Positions 44,839 through 54,462 of a stretch of 63,059 bases of DNA are shown here, in pieces. The notes under the pieces are model-generated. The model was not told where the DNA came from and did no database searches. It worked only from the letters and a program-made list of their open reading frames with translations. A program made the translations under genes and the position numbers. The stretch lies in NCBI GenBank assembly GCA_002812745.2, contig NCSJ02000249.1, positions 1 through 63,059 of the forward strand. The letters run 5' to 3'. Source of the stretch: Scytalidium lignicola (taxonomy: Eukaryota > Ascomycota > Leotiomycetes). How positions within the stretch are numbered: position 1 is the stretch's first letter; each line of letters opens with the position of its first letter.

Positions 44839-46645
44839 ATGACTCCATCAGTCTCCTCGACCTCATTGACAAAGATACTATTCAACCATGTTGCTTTACC
44901 TCCACAACTTCCGGGCAAACAAGACGACAAGATCAGTCAAGTCGAGTGGGGTCTCATAAACCTACTCCAAAATGCCAGCCGCACGTTGGGAGACCTCACA
45001 ACTAATGACCTCTACAACCAATTCGAGGTTGTCTGCTACGTATGCCGTATCTGCAAGGCAGTGAATGCCGGTGGGAAGCTCGAGAGCACAGCTCTTGCCG
45101 CCGAGTTTCGAAATCTTGGACGGAAAGAATTTTTGATCTTGCATATCGCGGAACAGAATGCGGGTCTGCTCATTCGAAGACAGCAAGAGTAAGGATTTCG
45201 AAATCGGGGTTTTACAGACAGAAGACATCTAACCTCTCTTCCCTGTTAGCGATCGAGGTGACATCGTCATCTTTGAGGTATTTGAAGCATCTCCGCTTTC
45301 CGAGAAGGTTCTCTGTTCGAAGGGTTCTCTTAAATGGGAGTTTCCAGGATCTGCTGTTTCCATTCCGATGTCAGAATTCAATAAGCCCTCATTTCAGGAT
45401 GAACTCGCTACATTCCTGCAACAAGCCAGTACTGAATCAATCAAACAGTTTGCAGCACATACTCATAAGGCTGGATCCTTTGCGTTTGAAAGTCGTGACA
45501 CTACCGATCCTTCTCTAGTCACGCAAGTTCTAATGGCGTTGCTTGAAGTAAATGGCAGTCGATATCCGATTACAAGACTGTGCAAGCGTATAAAAGACGA
45601 TGTTTGCTGGACTGATGGCGCAGAGAAACCCTGGAGAAGGTGCCCAATGTGGCTTGTGCTCCGTGTTGGTATTCAACGACTATTGTGCACGATGTTTGGG
45701 AACGAAGGCGGGCGAGTCTACTACAAGTTCCTAATGTGTGTCGTCCTTTCAAATCTACTAGTTGAGACTATGGACCATCTCCATCCTGAGGAGATAGTGT
45801 TTCTGAAAGCAAAGTTGTGCCGTCGTGTAGTGAAGCTGGAAGTGGAGAAGGAAAGAGCTTCCATCCCAATGCGTGGCATCTACGAGTCAATGTTCACCTT
45901 GCTCGAACCAACTCTTCAAAAGGCAACCCAGGCAGCGACCGAGCGAATAGAACTGAGATGGTCTAGTTTTAAAGAGTCCATTCGAAAGCCCATTCAATAT
46001 CTCCCAAGATACGCAGATCCAAAAGATACGTATCTTTCACTCCCCAACAGTAGTTTGTATCTACAACAAGTACTTTCCCAGCCGTTGTACAACTTTCATA
46101 CCAATCATTTCTTTGCACCATATCAACTACCTGTGAATTACAGCAACACCGTAGCGGCCACCAGGAGATTTGGAGATTTCATGAGCCTTATCTTCTCGCT
46201 TTCTGAAATTGAAATAGAGACAGAATCTGGAGCTGGAGTTGCGTCCACCCTTGGAATAAGCCTGGATCACCAATGCATAAAGATTGCTCAAAAGATAGAC
46301 GCATATCTAGATTCTGTGGGAGGCGCATATGATCACAGCCCGGAGCAGAAAAGTCTAATGCTCCTGACTGTCATGGAGCTATGGGTATCTATGGATAAAT
46401 GTGCAGTCCAAAGTTTCAGCCTATTGAACGACTATAATCCGGCATTTGTGCCTGATATCCTGGATGTGCTGCAACTCCCTAATCTCCGCGATATGCGTCG
46501 TCTACAGAAGATTCAAGCATATTTACATGACCGAAATGCGGCATGCAGCTCTACCATGACTATCTTTGACGATCCTACAAAGGGGTGTTTTGCTGAGCGA
46601 TATTTTGATGAATCTTGTTGGACAGGTTACATATGCCGATCGTAA
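44839..46645 (+). pseudogene. N-terminal piece of a giant DUF6606 protein, truncated
   Basis: Two exons, 44839-45188 and 45250-46645 (61-nt intron), 581 residues as read. It begins MTPSVSSTSLTKILFNHVALPPQLPGKQDD, the DUF6606 opening of very large fungal proteins (about 3000 residues) that continue into DUF3638 and DUF3645. The frame is intact and conserved-looking up to FDDPTKGCFAERYFDESC, then ends as WTGYICRS. The sequence diverges at about 46615, exactly where the dispersed repeat (46622-46803) starts. So roughly four-fifths of the gene is missing, by insertion of the repeat or rearrangement. Function of the family is poorly known. It may still be transcribed, as no earlier stop is present. 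Confidence 0.75.
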
Positions 46646-46803
46646 TAGGTTCCCATAGAATATATATAAATTGACTACTAAATTAACTACTGTACAGTGG
46701 GCAAGTATGGCCACTTATATAGGGGCCGGTAGGCCCCTGTAATACGGCCATATTACGTGCCGTATTACAGCTCTACAGTGGTTGCCTGTAGGCGGCGGTA
46801 GGC
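46622..46803 (-). repeat. dispersed repeat, copy 2 (inverse of 19400-19585)
   Basis: On the minus strand it reads GCCTACAGGCAACC, GAGCTGTAATACGG, GTGGCCATACTTGCCCAC, TTAGTAGT and TATTCTATGGG in the same order as copy 1. Local palindromy (CCGTATTACAG, AATATGG/CCATATT) is present. It abuts the truncated DUF6606 frame and contributes its last codons and stop. Confidence 0.75.
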
Positions 46804-47149
46804 TACCATTCAACACTGTCTCTGCGAATGGTTTCCATAACCCGCGATCACATTTCCACGCCCATTCTCCAATCATAATGGCACGCAGCGTTCTAGATGT
46901 CGAGAAAGCCGTTGTCGCATACGCCGAGGCCGGTGCCCCTTCGATGGATCTGAACCTAACTTTCCTTTCGGGATTTCTTTCGTCTCCCCATTCACCAGAT
47001 ATCATAGGCTCGAGGCACAGATGTGTAAGCTCTACCAGGTCGTCCCTCAGGCTTGTGGGGAGGATTTTCTGTGACCATTAGTTCTATAGAGTTGAAAGAT
47101 AGAACAATTGGAAGCCCGTAGCAATCTCTCTTCTCAAGACCCGAAATTG
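46804..47149. other. unassigned sequence between repeat and sugar-carrier relic
   Basis: Balanced composition with frames on both strands (plus: MARSVLDVEKAVVAYAEAG; minus: the overlapping frame at 46715-47005). No family recognised. It may be foreign sequence brought in with the rearrangement. Confidence 0.35.
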
Positions 47150-48110
47150 AATTACCAAAGCAAATTTCCGTCGCATCATGCTTGCATGTGCGGTTCAGGC
47201 AGCAGCGCAGATGACTGGTATTTCTGTCATCCAGTATTATTCTGTCACTATATTTGTGAGTCCTAGGCTTTTTGCTGATAAACATTCAAGTATGTAGATT
47301 GCTTACGGCTCCATAGAAACAAATCGGCATCGATGGCAGAGATACCCTTCGCTACCAGGCCATCAACTCTGTAACTGGGCTCATTGGAGAATTCCTCGTC
47401 ATGCTCTTCGTTGATAAGGTCGGTCGCCGCAGTGTCATTATCACTGGCAATCTTGCGATGTGTATGACATACATCATCAGTACCATCTTACTAGCCAAGT
47501 TCCCCTCCTCCACAAACAACACGAGTGCCCACTGGGGATTCATTATCATGACCTGGATCTTCAACTTCACTTTCGCAAGCATGGGTTCCCTTTGTAAGGC
47601 CACCGATATGTTTCAAATCTGTCTTCCACTTTACTAACATTTGCGATTGTTAGCTTGGATTATACCGGCGGAGATCTTTGACACGGTGACAAGATCCAAG
47701 GGTGTTGCTATTGCAGCAATGACTTCGTTTGCTTTTAAGTAAGAATCCTTCTTTGTGCTCCTATTGGGTATTTGAAGAGCTGACGCTGTAAATTACAGCA
47801 CGATGACTGGCCAGGTTACTCCTATTGGAATGGAACATTCTGCCTGGCGTTTCTACATTAACCAAAAATACCACAGGTGACCAACTTCACCAATGCTGTC
47901 TTTTTCTGGGCAATGTTGCCAGAAACTAGAAAGCTTGCACTAGAGGAAATGAATCGTTCATTCTCTGAAGCACCACTCTTTGTTGGGAACAGAGATCTGA
48001 GCCGCTTCACCACTAGTGAAACCATCGAATTAGCAAATACCTTCGACGATAAGAAACACAAGGCGGAAGGGACAACAAGAGAGCATGTCGAGGTAAATAG
48101 AGAAGTGTAA
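47150..48110 (+). pseudogene. MFS sugar transporter (hexose/lactose-permease type), 5' half missing
   Basis: Coding sense starts at about 47155 (ITKANFRRIMLACAVQAAAQ, MTGISVIQYYSVTIF), with a stop just upstream. After an intron it continues QIGIDGRDTLRYQAINSVTG, then GEFLVMLFVDKVGRRSVIITG and HWGFIIMTWIFNFTFASMGSL. Two further normal introns lead to WIIPAEIFDTVTRSKGVAIA and NTMTGQVTPIGMEHSAWRFY. There the expected donor and part of the intron are lost, so the frame hits a stop before VTNFTNAVFFWAMLPETRKLALEEMN. The GRR loop and PETRKLALEEMN are sugar-porter signatures. The first six or so helices are absent. So it is a relic of a plasma-membrane sugar importer, next to the GH78 gene. Confidence 0.85.
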
Positions 48111-48907
48111 ATAACACGATAGTAGTAGGTCAGAAAATGGCTGTGGTAAGCTTTTCCCCCAAGATCGTTGGCTGCTCTATCCACTCCTAGCACTAGTATA
48201 TTGAGATCCATGATGTATACCTGAACAGTAACAAGGGGACCTCTGAAATGTGCTTGCGACATATATGATCTTGATTCATTGGATGCGATGTATCGTATCT
48301 CCTTGACTTTAATAAGGACTTATATAACAGCAATCTATGGATCGAGTAACTATGTAGTTAATATTGACAAAAGTACGAGATACACCGTCTTCTAAACTAT
48401 CGCCGTTACTTCTAGCAAGGTGTGGCTATTTGCTTACCTTGTGATGCATGTATTCTAGAAGCCAGCAGCCATATACAGAACCATCGAGCTAATAGCCACA
48501 CAAAAGTTCAGAAAGTGGAAAGAGTTATTATCTCCAATACTCCTCTTTGTCCTTATCGATGAGGCATCATTTGTTAAGAGATAGTTGTTTGGCACCACTA
48601 TATACATTACCAAGCGTTAACTCAGATCCCACTCGGTCCAAATTCTCCCGAAACTCGTATGAAATTATTACTAGTACAGCGACGATAAAAATCTCAAAAG
48701 CGGGGGGAAGCAGCTAACCCTCCCTACAGCCAAGCCACTGCAGGCTTTTGCCGGCCTTCCCTTGGCGAGATCCAGATACCCCGAAATATTGGAACGGGGT
48801 AACGGCAATACACCTTGAATAAAATAGCAAATACGAACGCTCAGGGACGGCGTGAATCCTGAGTACCCAAACAAATCTGTTCAGAAACAATTCAATCATC
48901 ACCACAG
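48111..48907. other. intergenic, GH78 promoter region
   Basis: No coding signal. Contains the inverted repeat at 48420-48501 and a CT-rich leader before the rhamnosidase start. Confidence 0.45.
48420..48501. repeat. inverted repeat GTGTGGCTATT, 11-bp arms
   Basis: GTGTGGCTATT (48420-48430) and AATAGCCACAC (48491-48501) are perfect inverse copies 60 bp apart, about 410 bp upstream of the GH78 start. It could be a paired regulator site or hairpin. GGCTA resembles the XlnR half-site, but that is a weak match. Confidence 0.55.
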
Positions 48908-51673
48908 ATGGCGCTGGCTCGGGTTCAAATTACTTCCCTCAAATTTGAGCACCACCATTCCGGCCTTGGGTTATCCAGCAGTAGCCCTCGCATATCATGG
49001 AGCTTCTCTTGTTCTGATGAGGACGTACGGGGGTGGATGCAGTATGCATACGAGATTCAAGTGCTTAGGCATACACAGTCGACAGAATCATATTATGTCG
49101 AGAGCCCTGAATCGATCCTCGTTCCCTGGCAAGGGGAGCCTCTACAATCCAGGGAACAAGCTAAGGTGAGAATTCGCGCTTTTGGAAAGGTAAAAGATGG
49201 TGAGTCAGTCGTGACTTCTGAAGCTACACCGTGGTCCCCATGGGATACAGTTGAATGCGGACTCTTGGAAAGAAGTTGTTGGACAGCACAGATGATCGGT
49301 GCCTCCGATACGACAAAGAATCTCGAAGGGCCATTGCAACCTCTTTTATTCCGCAAAGTTTTCCAGTTGCCTAGCGATCGGGGTAGAGTAGTCAAAGCAA
49401 GGCTCTATTTGACAGCCTTCGGTATTTATCAGGTATATATCAATGGTTCAACTGTCGGTAACCATGTCCTCGCACCAGGATGGACGAGCTATAATCATCG
49501 CCTATATTATCAAATATTTGATGTGACAGCTCTTGTGCACGAGGGAACAGCCAATACCGCTGGTATGGAGGTTGCCGAGGGCTGGTATGCGGGTCGATTA
49601 GGCTGGGGAGAAGGAAAACGGTACATCTATGGAAAAGCTCTAGGCGCCTTGATGCAGTTGGAGGTCGAATATGAACAGGGAGAGAGACAGATGCTAAGTT
49701 CAGATGGAACATGGAAATGCCATGTCAGTTCTATCCTGAAAAGTGAACTATATGATGGAGAGCTTTACGATGGAAGAGAAGAACAGTATGAATGGGCAAC
49801 CTGCGCAGACTTCGATGACAGCTCATGGACGGAAGTGAAAATCCTGGATTTCCCAACTGCAAAGTTGATCTCACCCGACATGCCACCTGTGAGGATAACG
49901 CAAGAAGTTAATCCAGTGGATATCTTCACGACTCCGTCTGGGAAAACCATCCTGGATTTTGGACAGAATCTCGTCGGAAAACTACGCATTCGATCGATAT
50001 CAGGTACTTCAGGTCATAAGATTACTTTCATCCATGCTGAAGTCATGGAAAACGGTGAATTGGGCACCCGACCTCTTCGTACTGCTAAGTGTACAGACAC
50101 AATTATTCTCTCCGGGAAGGAAATACAGAACTGGTCACCAAAATTCACCTTTCATGGATTTCGCTATGTTCAAATAGATGGCTGGGATTCTAATATACTA
50201 ACGCCACTCTCGAAGCAGAGTATTACTGCTTTAGTCATCCACACGGACATGTCCAGGACGGGTTTCTTTGACTGTTCTCATCCCATTATAAATAAACTCC
50301 ATGAGAATGCGGTTTGGAGTATGCGTGGAAACTTTGTTTCAATCCCGACGGATTGTCCTCAGCGTGATGAGCGTTTGGGGTGGACTGGTGATATCCAAGT
50401 ATTCGGCCCTTCTGCTAGCTTTCTATACGACACAACAGGGATGCTTGGTAGCTGGCTGGAAGATGTGTCTGCCGAACAGTTAGAACAAGACGGAATACCT
50501 CCATTAGTTGTTCCGAATGTTCTTGGTGACCTGTGGCCTCCTACTCCACAGGCCGTATGGGGCGATGTTGCTGTTCTGCTACCATGGGCTGTGTATATGG
50601 CTTCTGGTGATGTGGAGATTCTTCGTAGACAGTACCAGAGTATGACAGCATGGGTAGATCAAGGTATTCAACGAGGCTCAGACGGCCTTTGGGATCCTGA
50701 TCTGTGGCAACTTGGTGATTGGCTTGATCCCAATGCAGCACCGGATGACCCAGGTGATGCGCGAACCAGTGGCACTCTAGTTGCAGATGCCTATCTTGTT
50801 CACGTCACATTTGTACTGAGTAGAATCAGTGAGATCATTGGCAATAAACAGGATACAAAACGCTATCAAGATGCAGCACATCGAATGAAGGCAGCCTTTC
50901 AGTATAAATATATTGCTCCCTCTGGCCTGGTTGTTGCGGATACTCCAACTGCTCTCTCCTTGGCAATTGTTTTCAATCTCTTTTCTAATGATCTTCAAGT
51001 GAGAACTGCAGCATCACGCCTTGTACAACTAGTGAAAATGGCAAAATTCAGAATTGCAACAGGGTTTGCAGGCACACCGATTATTACACATGCTCTCAGC
51101 ACAACGGGTAATGAGCAAATAGCATATCGAATACTCCAAGAAAAAAAATGCCCTTCGTGGATGTATCCGATTACTATGGGTGCGACCACTATCTGGGAAC
51201 GATGGGACAGCATGTTGCCAGACGGTTCGATCAATCCCGGCGAAATGACTAGCTTTAATCATTTCGCACTGGGATCGATTGTGAATTGGCTTCATGAGGT
51301 GGTCGGCGGTATCCGGCCCAGAGAAGCTGGATGGAGGAAATTTGATGTACAGCCGCGGCCTGGTGGAACAGTCCGCAGCGCCGAGGTGGCATACACGAGC
51401 CCCTATGGGCGAATAGCATGTAAATGGTCACTGGAAGGACTTAATGGCAACGAGCTATTCACCTTGAATTTAACAGTACCTCCCAACTCAGAGGCGTGGG
51501 TGGTGATGCCGGGGACAGCGACTTCTGAGACGGTTGGTGATACTAATGAAGGGGTGGTAAAGGTTGAATCCGGTAACCATGTGTTTTCTTGTAAATTCTC
51601 CTCCAAGAAGTGGCCTATCGAATCTGCACATCCCTTCATAAGTATAGTAGATGATGATGGAGAGATAGTATAA
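48908..51673 (+). CDS. alpha-L-rhamnosidase (GH78), no signal peptide
   Basis: Intronless, 921 residues. ATG at 48908 (MALARVQITSLKFEHHHSGLG); no N-terminal hydrophobic segment, so probably intracellular. Domain order fits bacterial-type GH78: an N-terminal beta-sandwich (LRFRKVFQL-like start, GIYQVYINGSTVGNHVLAPGWTSYN), the concanavalin-like domain (ILDFGQNLVGKLRI), then the (alpha/alpha)6 barrel with NFVSIPTDCPQRDERLGWTGDIQVF. Glu in QRDERLGWTGD is the family's general acid region; GATTIWERWDS and MTSFNHFALGSIVNWL complete the active site. The C-terminal beta domain follows. It hydrolyses terminal alpha-L-rhamnose from flavonoid glycosides or pectic oligosaccharides. Intracellular location implies imported substrates, and the neighbouring sugar-carrier relic may once have supplied them (inference). 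Confidence 0.95.
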   Translation: MALARVQITSLKFEHHHSGLGLSSSSPRISWSFSCSDEDVRGWMQYAYEIQVLRHTQSTESYYVESPESILVPWQGEPLQSREQAKVRIRAFGKVKDGESVVTSEATPWSPWDTVECGLLERSCWTAQMIGASDTTKNLEGPLQPLLFRKVFQLPSDRGRVVKARLYLTAFGIYQVYINGSTVGNHVLAPGWTSYNHRLYYQIFDVTALVHEGTANTAGMEVAEGWYAGRLGWGEGKRYIYGKALGALMQLEVEYEQGERQMLSSDGTWKCHVSSILKSELYDGELYDGREEQYEWATCADFDDSSWTEVKILDFPTAKLISPDMPPVRITQEVNPVDIFTTPSGKTILDFGQNLVGKLRIRSISGTSGHKITFIHAEVMENGELGTRPLRTAKCTDTIILSGKEIQNWSPKFTFHGFRYVQIDGWDSNILTPLSKQSITALVIHTDMSRTGFFDCSHPIINKLHENAVWSMRGNFVSIPTDCPQRDERLGWTGDIQVFGPSASFLYDTTGMLGSWLEDVSAEQLEQDGIPPLVVPNVLGDLWPPTPQAVWGDVAVLLPWAVYMASGDVEILRRQYQSMTAWVDQGIQRGSDGLWDPDLWQLGDWLDPNAAPDDPGDARTSGTLVADAYLVHVTFVLSRISEIIGNKQDTKRYQDAAHRMKAAFQYKYIAPSGLVVADTPTALSLAIVFNLFSNDLQVRTAASRLVQLVKMAKFRIATGFAGTPIITHALSTTGNEQIAYRILQEKKCPSWMYPITMGATTIWERWDSMLPDGSINPGEMTSFNHFALGSIVNWLHEVVGGIRPREAGWRKFDVQPRPGGTVRSAEVAYTSPYGRIACKWSLEGLNGNELFTLNLTVPPNSEAWVVMPGTATSETVGDTNEGVVKVESGNHVFSCKFSSKKWPIESAHPFISIVDDDGEIV

Positions 51674-51808
51674 AATAAAACAAGTTATGTTTTTTATTCG
51701 TTCATACTAACTGGAAAGAGATGATAGTTTCATAATTATGCGTTCCGGAGAGACTCGTTGCCTTAGGACAGAGCGAACGAGAGCTACGTGGATAAAAGTT
51801 GACAATTA

Positions 51809-51943
51809 ATCGTCGGGCCTCAGGCACGCGCATTGCCCGACTTTTCGTCGCATTCGCTCCTAGTCGGTGGAAGCGAGTGTGGTCGCAAAGCAAGTGTGGT
51901 CGTGTATTTTTTTTGTATGGTAAACGCACACAAATTAAATACT
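51809..51943 (+). repeat. left 135-bp TIR
   Basis: Inverse of 60260-60394 with one C/T difference. It contains two direct copies of a GCAAGTGTGGTCG-type word (GCGAGTGTGGTCG, GCAAGTGTGGTCG), candidate transposase sites. Confidence 0.92.
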
Positions 51944-51945
51944 AG

Positions 51946-53740
51946 CTACCATAACTTGTAGTATACTTCTTCACTTGAATCACCTAAACTCGATGAACTG
52001 TCTAAATCGCTTGAAGTACAACTATATCCAAATTCACCTTCTAAATCCAAGGGAATAAAGCTTTCCTCTGAACCTTCGCTTCCCTTACCCTCCTGTTGTT
52101 GTTCTTGCTGTTCTACTTGCTGTTCCACTTGCTGTTTTTCCTCTTGTAGCTCTGGTCTTGCAAAGCTTATTCTGATTGTATGTTATATAGATATTTAAGG
52201 TGGTTTATGAAGTAGAATCTCTAGTAGATTAACTGTTGACATAACTGTAAGCTTTTGATCGATTAGCTCTTTTCCAGGCTTTAGGAATAATAGAGGAGTA
52301 TACTCTTTGTACAAAGCTAGTACACTTATTATACTATAAGAAAGCTGTTTAATTACCTTCTTTTTATATGATTCCTTTTTGCACTATACAACCTATGCTG
52401 TTTTCTAGTTCCTTTTCTCCTTATTAACTATTTGACAAAGTATTCAAGCTTCNTTTTTTAATTGCTTTCTTAACTTCCTTTTACTTCTTCTCCTTAATTT
52501 ATGAGTAAACTACTTCAATAGTTAACTCTCTTCCTTTTTGAAGCCTCTTTTTATTAGAGGATTTCTTAGCTATTAACTCCTTTATTTGCTAATATACTAT
52601 ATCTTAATTGAATTTAGTGAATTCTCCTTTGTCTAATACTTTTTCAACTCTTTAAATAAAAGAATCAAATTTATATTAAGATAAAAAGCTTAAAACATTT
52701 ATAACCTTTAACTTTAACTCTTTAAGTTAATATTGAACTTGTTAAATTATTTTAAGAATTCCTGGTTTTGATAATTTAAGCTTTATAATCACTTCCTTTT
52801 TAGCTTTTGCTTTTACATATTTCTTTATAAGATCAAAAGTAGCTTCCTTGTCAATTAACTACATACTAGCCTTTTTAAAAGCATTCTGAATAATAATTCT
52901 TTTNAAAAGTTTTCTTTTGAATTATAAGTAAATCATAAAAGAAAAAGCTTAATGTATATTCAAAATCAAGGGATTCAATAGCCTTTTGGATAACTTTATT
53001 ATATTAATGCTTGTATAGTTGAAATACTCTTATATCAAGTAGTTGTATACAATGTGTAAGATGTGCTGAAAAAGTAAATAGTATCATATTGTTATTTCTA
53101 GCTAATATCATCAATTCAGGGTTTATATAACTACTCTGGTTATCCATTAAGAGTAATTTATATAGTTGATCAAGGCTTGTATATATATATATTGAATAAA
53201 GTGCTTTAAAAATTGAAGAGCTATATAAGTTATGATAAATCCATTCTTTGATAAATGAATTACTTCTAAACCTTTCAATTGATTCTTATACCATAACACT
53301 ATATGATATTTACTTTCAACAATTGTTATAAGAGGAATAAGAGTTTCTCTATTAGCATAAATAATTTCAACTATAATTATAGATTGTCAATTTTCAAGGC
53401 TTAAAGAGTAAAGCTAATTATTAACTTTAAAGTATTAAATTAAAGTAAGGAATTTATACTTCAGTTAATTTAATTAGAACTAATACTTCTACTCCTTTAA
53501 GGCAACTAATTCAAAAGTTAGATTTATCAAAATTGTACAAGTTATACTTTTAAATATTATACTTTTTAATTGTTGATTTATAATATTGAAACTAATCTTT
53601 GACTTCTTTTATATCTTGAGTAATAACTTGATTTTTAACAATTAATTTAGTCTTGATTTTGTAAAGGCTAAGTTAAGCTTGTTACTACTTACAAAACCAG
53701 TTATAAGATGGTGGAGGTTGATTATTCTCTTGTTGAATAT
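51946..53740 (-). pseudogene. DDE_1 transposase, C-terminal two-thirds, RIP-decayed
   Basis: It joins the N-terminal exon at 59939 across the Copia insertion. The minus strand around 53160-53040 still reads LLMDNQSSYINPELMILARN, then FTFSAHLTHCIQLLDIRVFQ, the second and third catalytic blocks of the DDE_1 fold (family form MDNHGSH..PLDVGVF). Several substitutions and stops lie between. The C-terminal end (52128-51946) is an acidic Ser/Glu/Gln-rich tail (QQVEQQEQQQEGKGSEGSEE). Many TAA/TAG codons are present elsewhere, so no protein can be made. Confidence 0.75.
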
Positions 53741-53934
53741 TGTCGGTTCACCTGTAGCACGAAGTACGGTACACAATTATACATAATATACTCGTTGTGC
53801 TATTCCATGGTTGTTGTACGAATAAGGGTAGGAGGGCGAAGCTGTAGGAACTTCGCTTGTTCCTACTACCTAATCGGGACTAGCTTACAAGGGCACGTGA
53901 ATATCATGTGTACGTAACCACTATTCTACCAACA
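53741..53934 (-). repeat. 3' LTR of the Copia element
   Basis: 194 bp, TGTCGG...CCAACA as read on the plus strand. Differs from 59745-59938 by 11 transitions. Its first about 60 bases recur at 4859-4917. Confidence 0.93.
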
Positions 53935-54018
53935 CTGGAGCTACTCTAAAAATGGCTATACGCTGTAACTCCCAAAGCGTTCAAATCCATAGAGTTTTCC
54001 CAATCACATGCTAATTGC

Positions 54019-54462
54019 CTAATTGGGAATAGCTCCAAATCCCTCCGTAGGATCTTCTGTTCCACCACCTACGCCGTCACATTCTACCCATTCTACCACT
54101 TCCAATTGCACTTTATTCGTATCCAACAACCGTTTCAGAGCGCTAGATGGCTTTCCTTTGGTCATGGAATCAGCTGGATTTATAATTCCTTCAATCCATC
54201 GTACTTCAGCGATCTGGCGTTGTTCGTACACTTGGCAGAGGCACATCATGTCAATCATGAGCTGCTTTTCCTGTGTGATTCCCAACTTGACAAGGCAATC
54301 GTACAGTGACCTCGAATCCGTACATATAACCAGTAAGAGGTTGATTTCGAGGATTCCTTCGATAGTTGACTTGATCATAGCCTCCATATCGAATCCATAA
54401 GCCATTCCGTACAGTTCTAAGGTTAAAACACTATGTATAACCCTTTTACACTTGATTGACAT
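54019..54462 (-). pseudogene. Copia pol C-terminus (RNase H) relic
   Basis: A minus-strand frame of about 147 codons carries TDSRSLYDCLVKLGITQEKQ, LMIDMMCLCQVYEQRQIAEV and RWIEGIINPADSMTKGKPSS, the end of the RNase H domain of fungal Ty1/Copia polyproteins. The N-terminal part of RNase H is broken upstream. It ends about 85 bp before the 3' LTR, where the polyprotein should stop. Confidence 0.88.

Noticed and set aside
30925..51673. secondary-metabolite gene cluster
   Set aside because: No PKS, NRPS, terpene synthase or P450 is present; the genes are glycosidases, carriers and housekeeping proteins.
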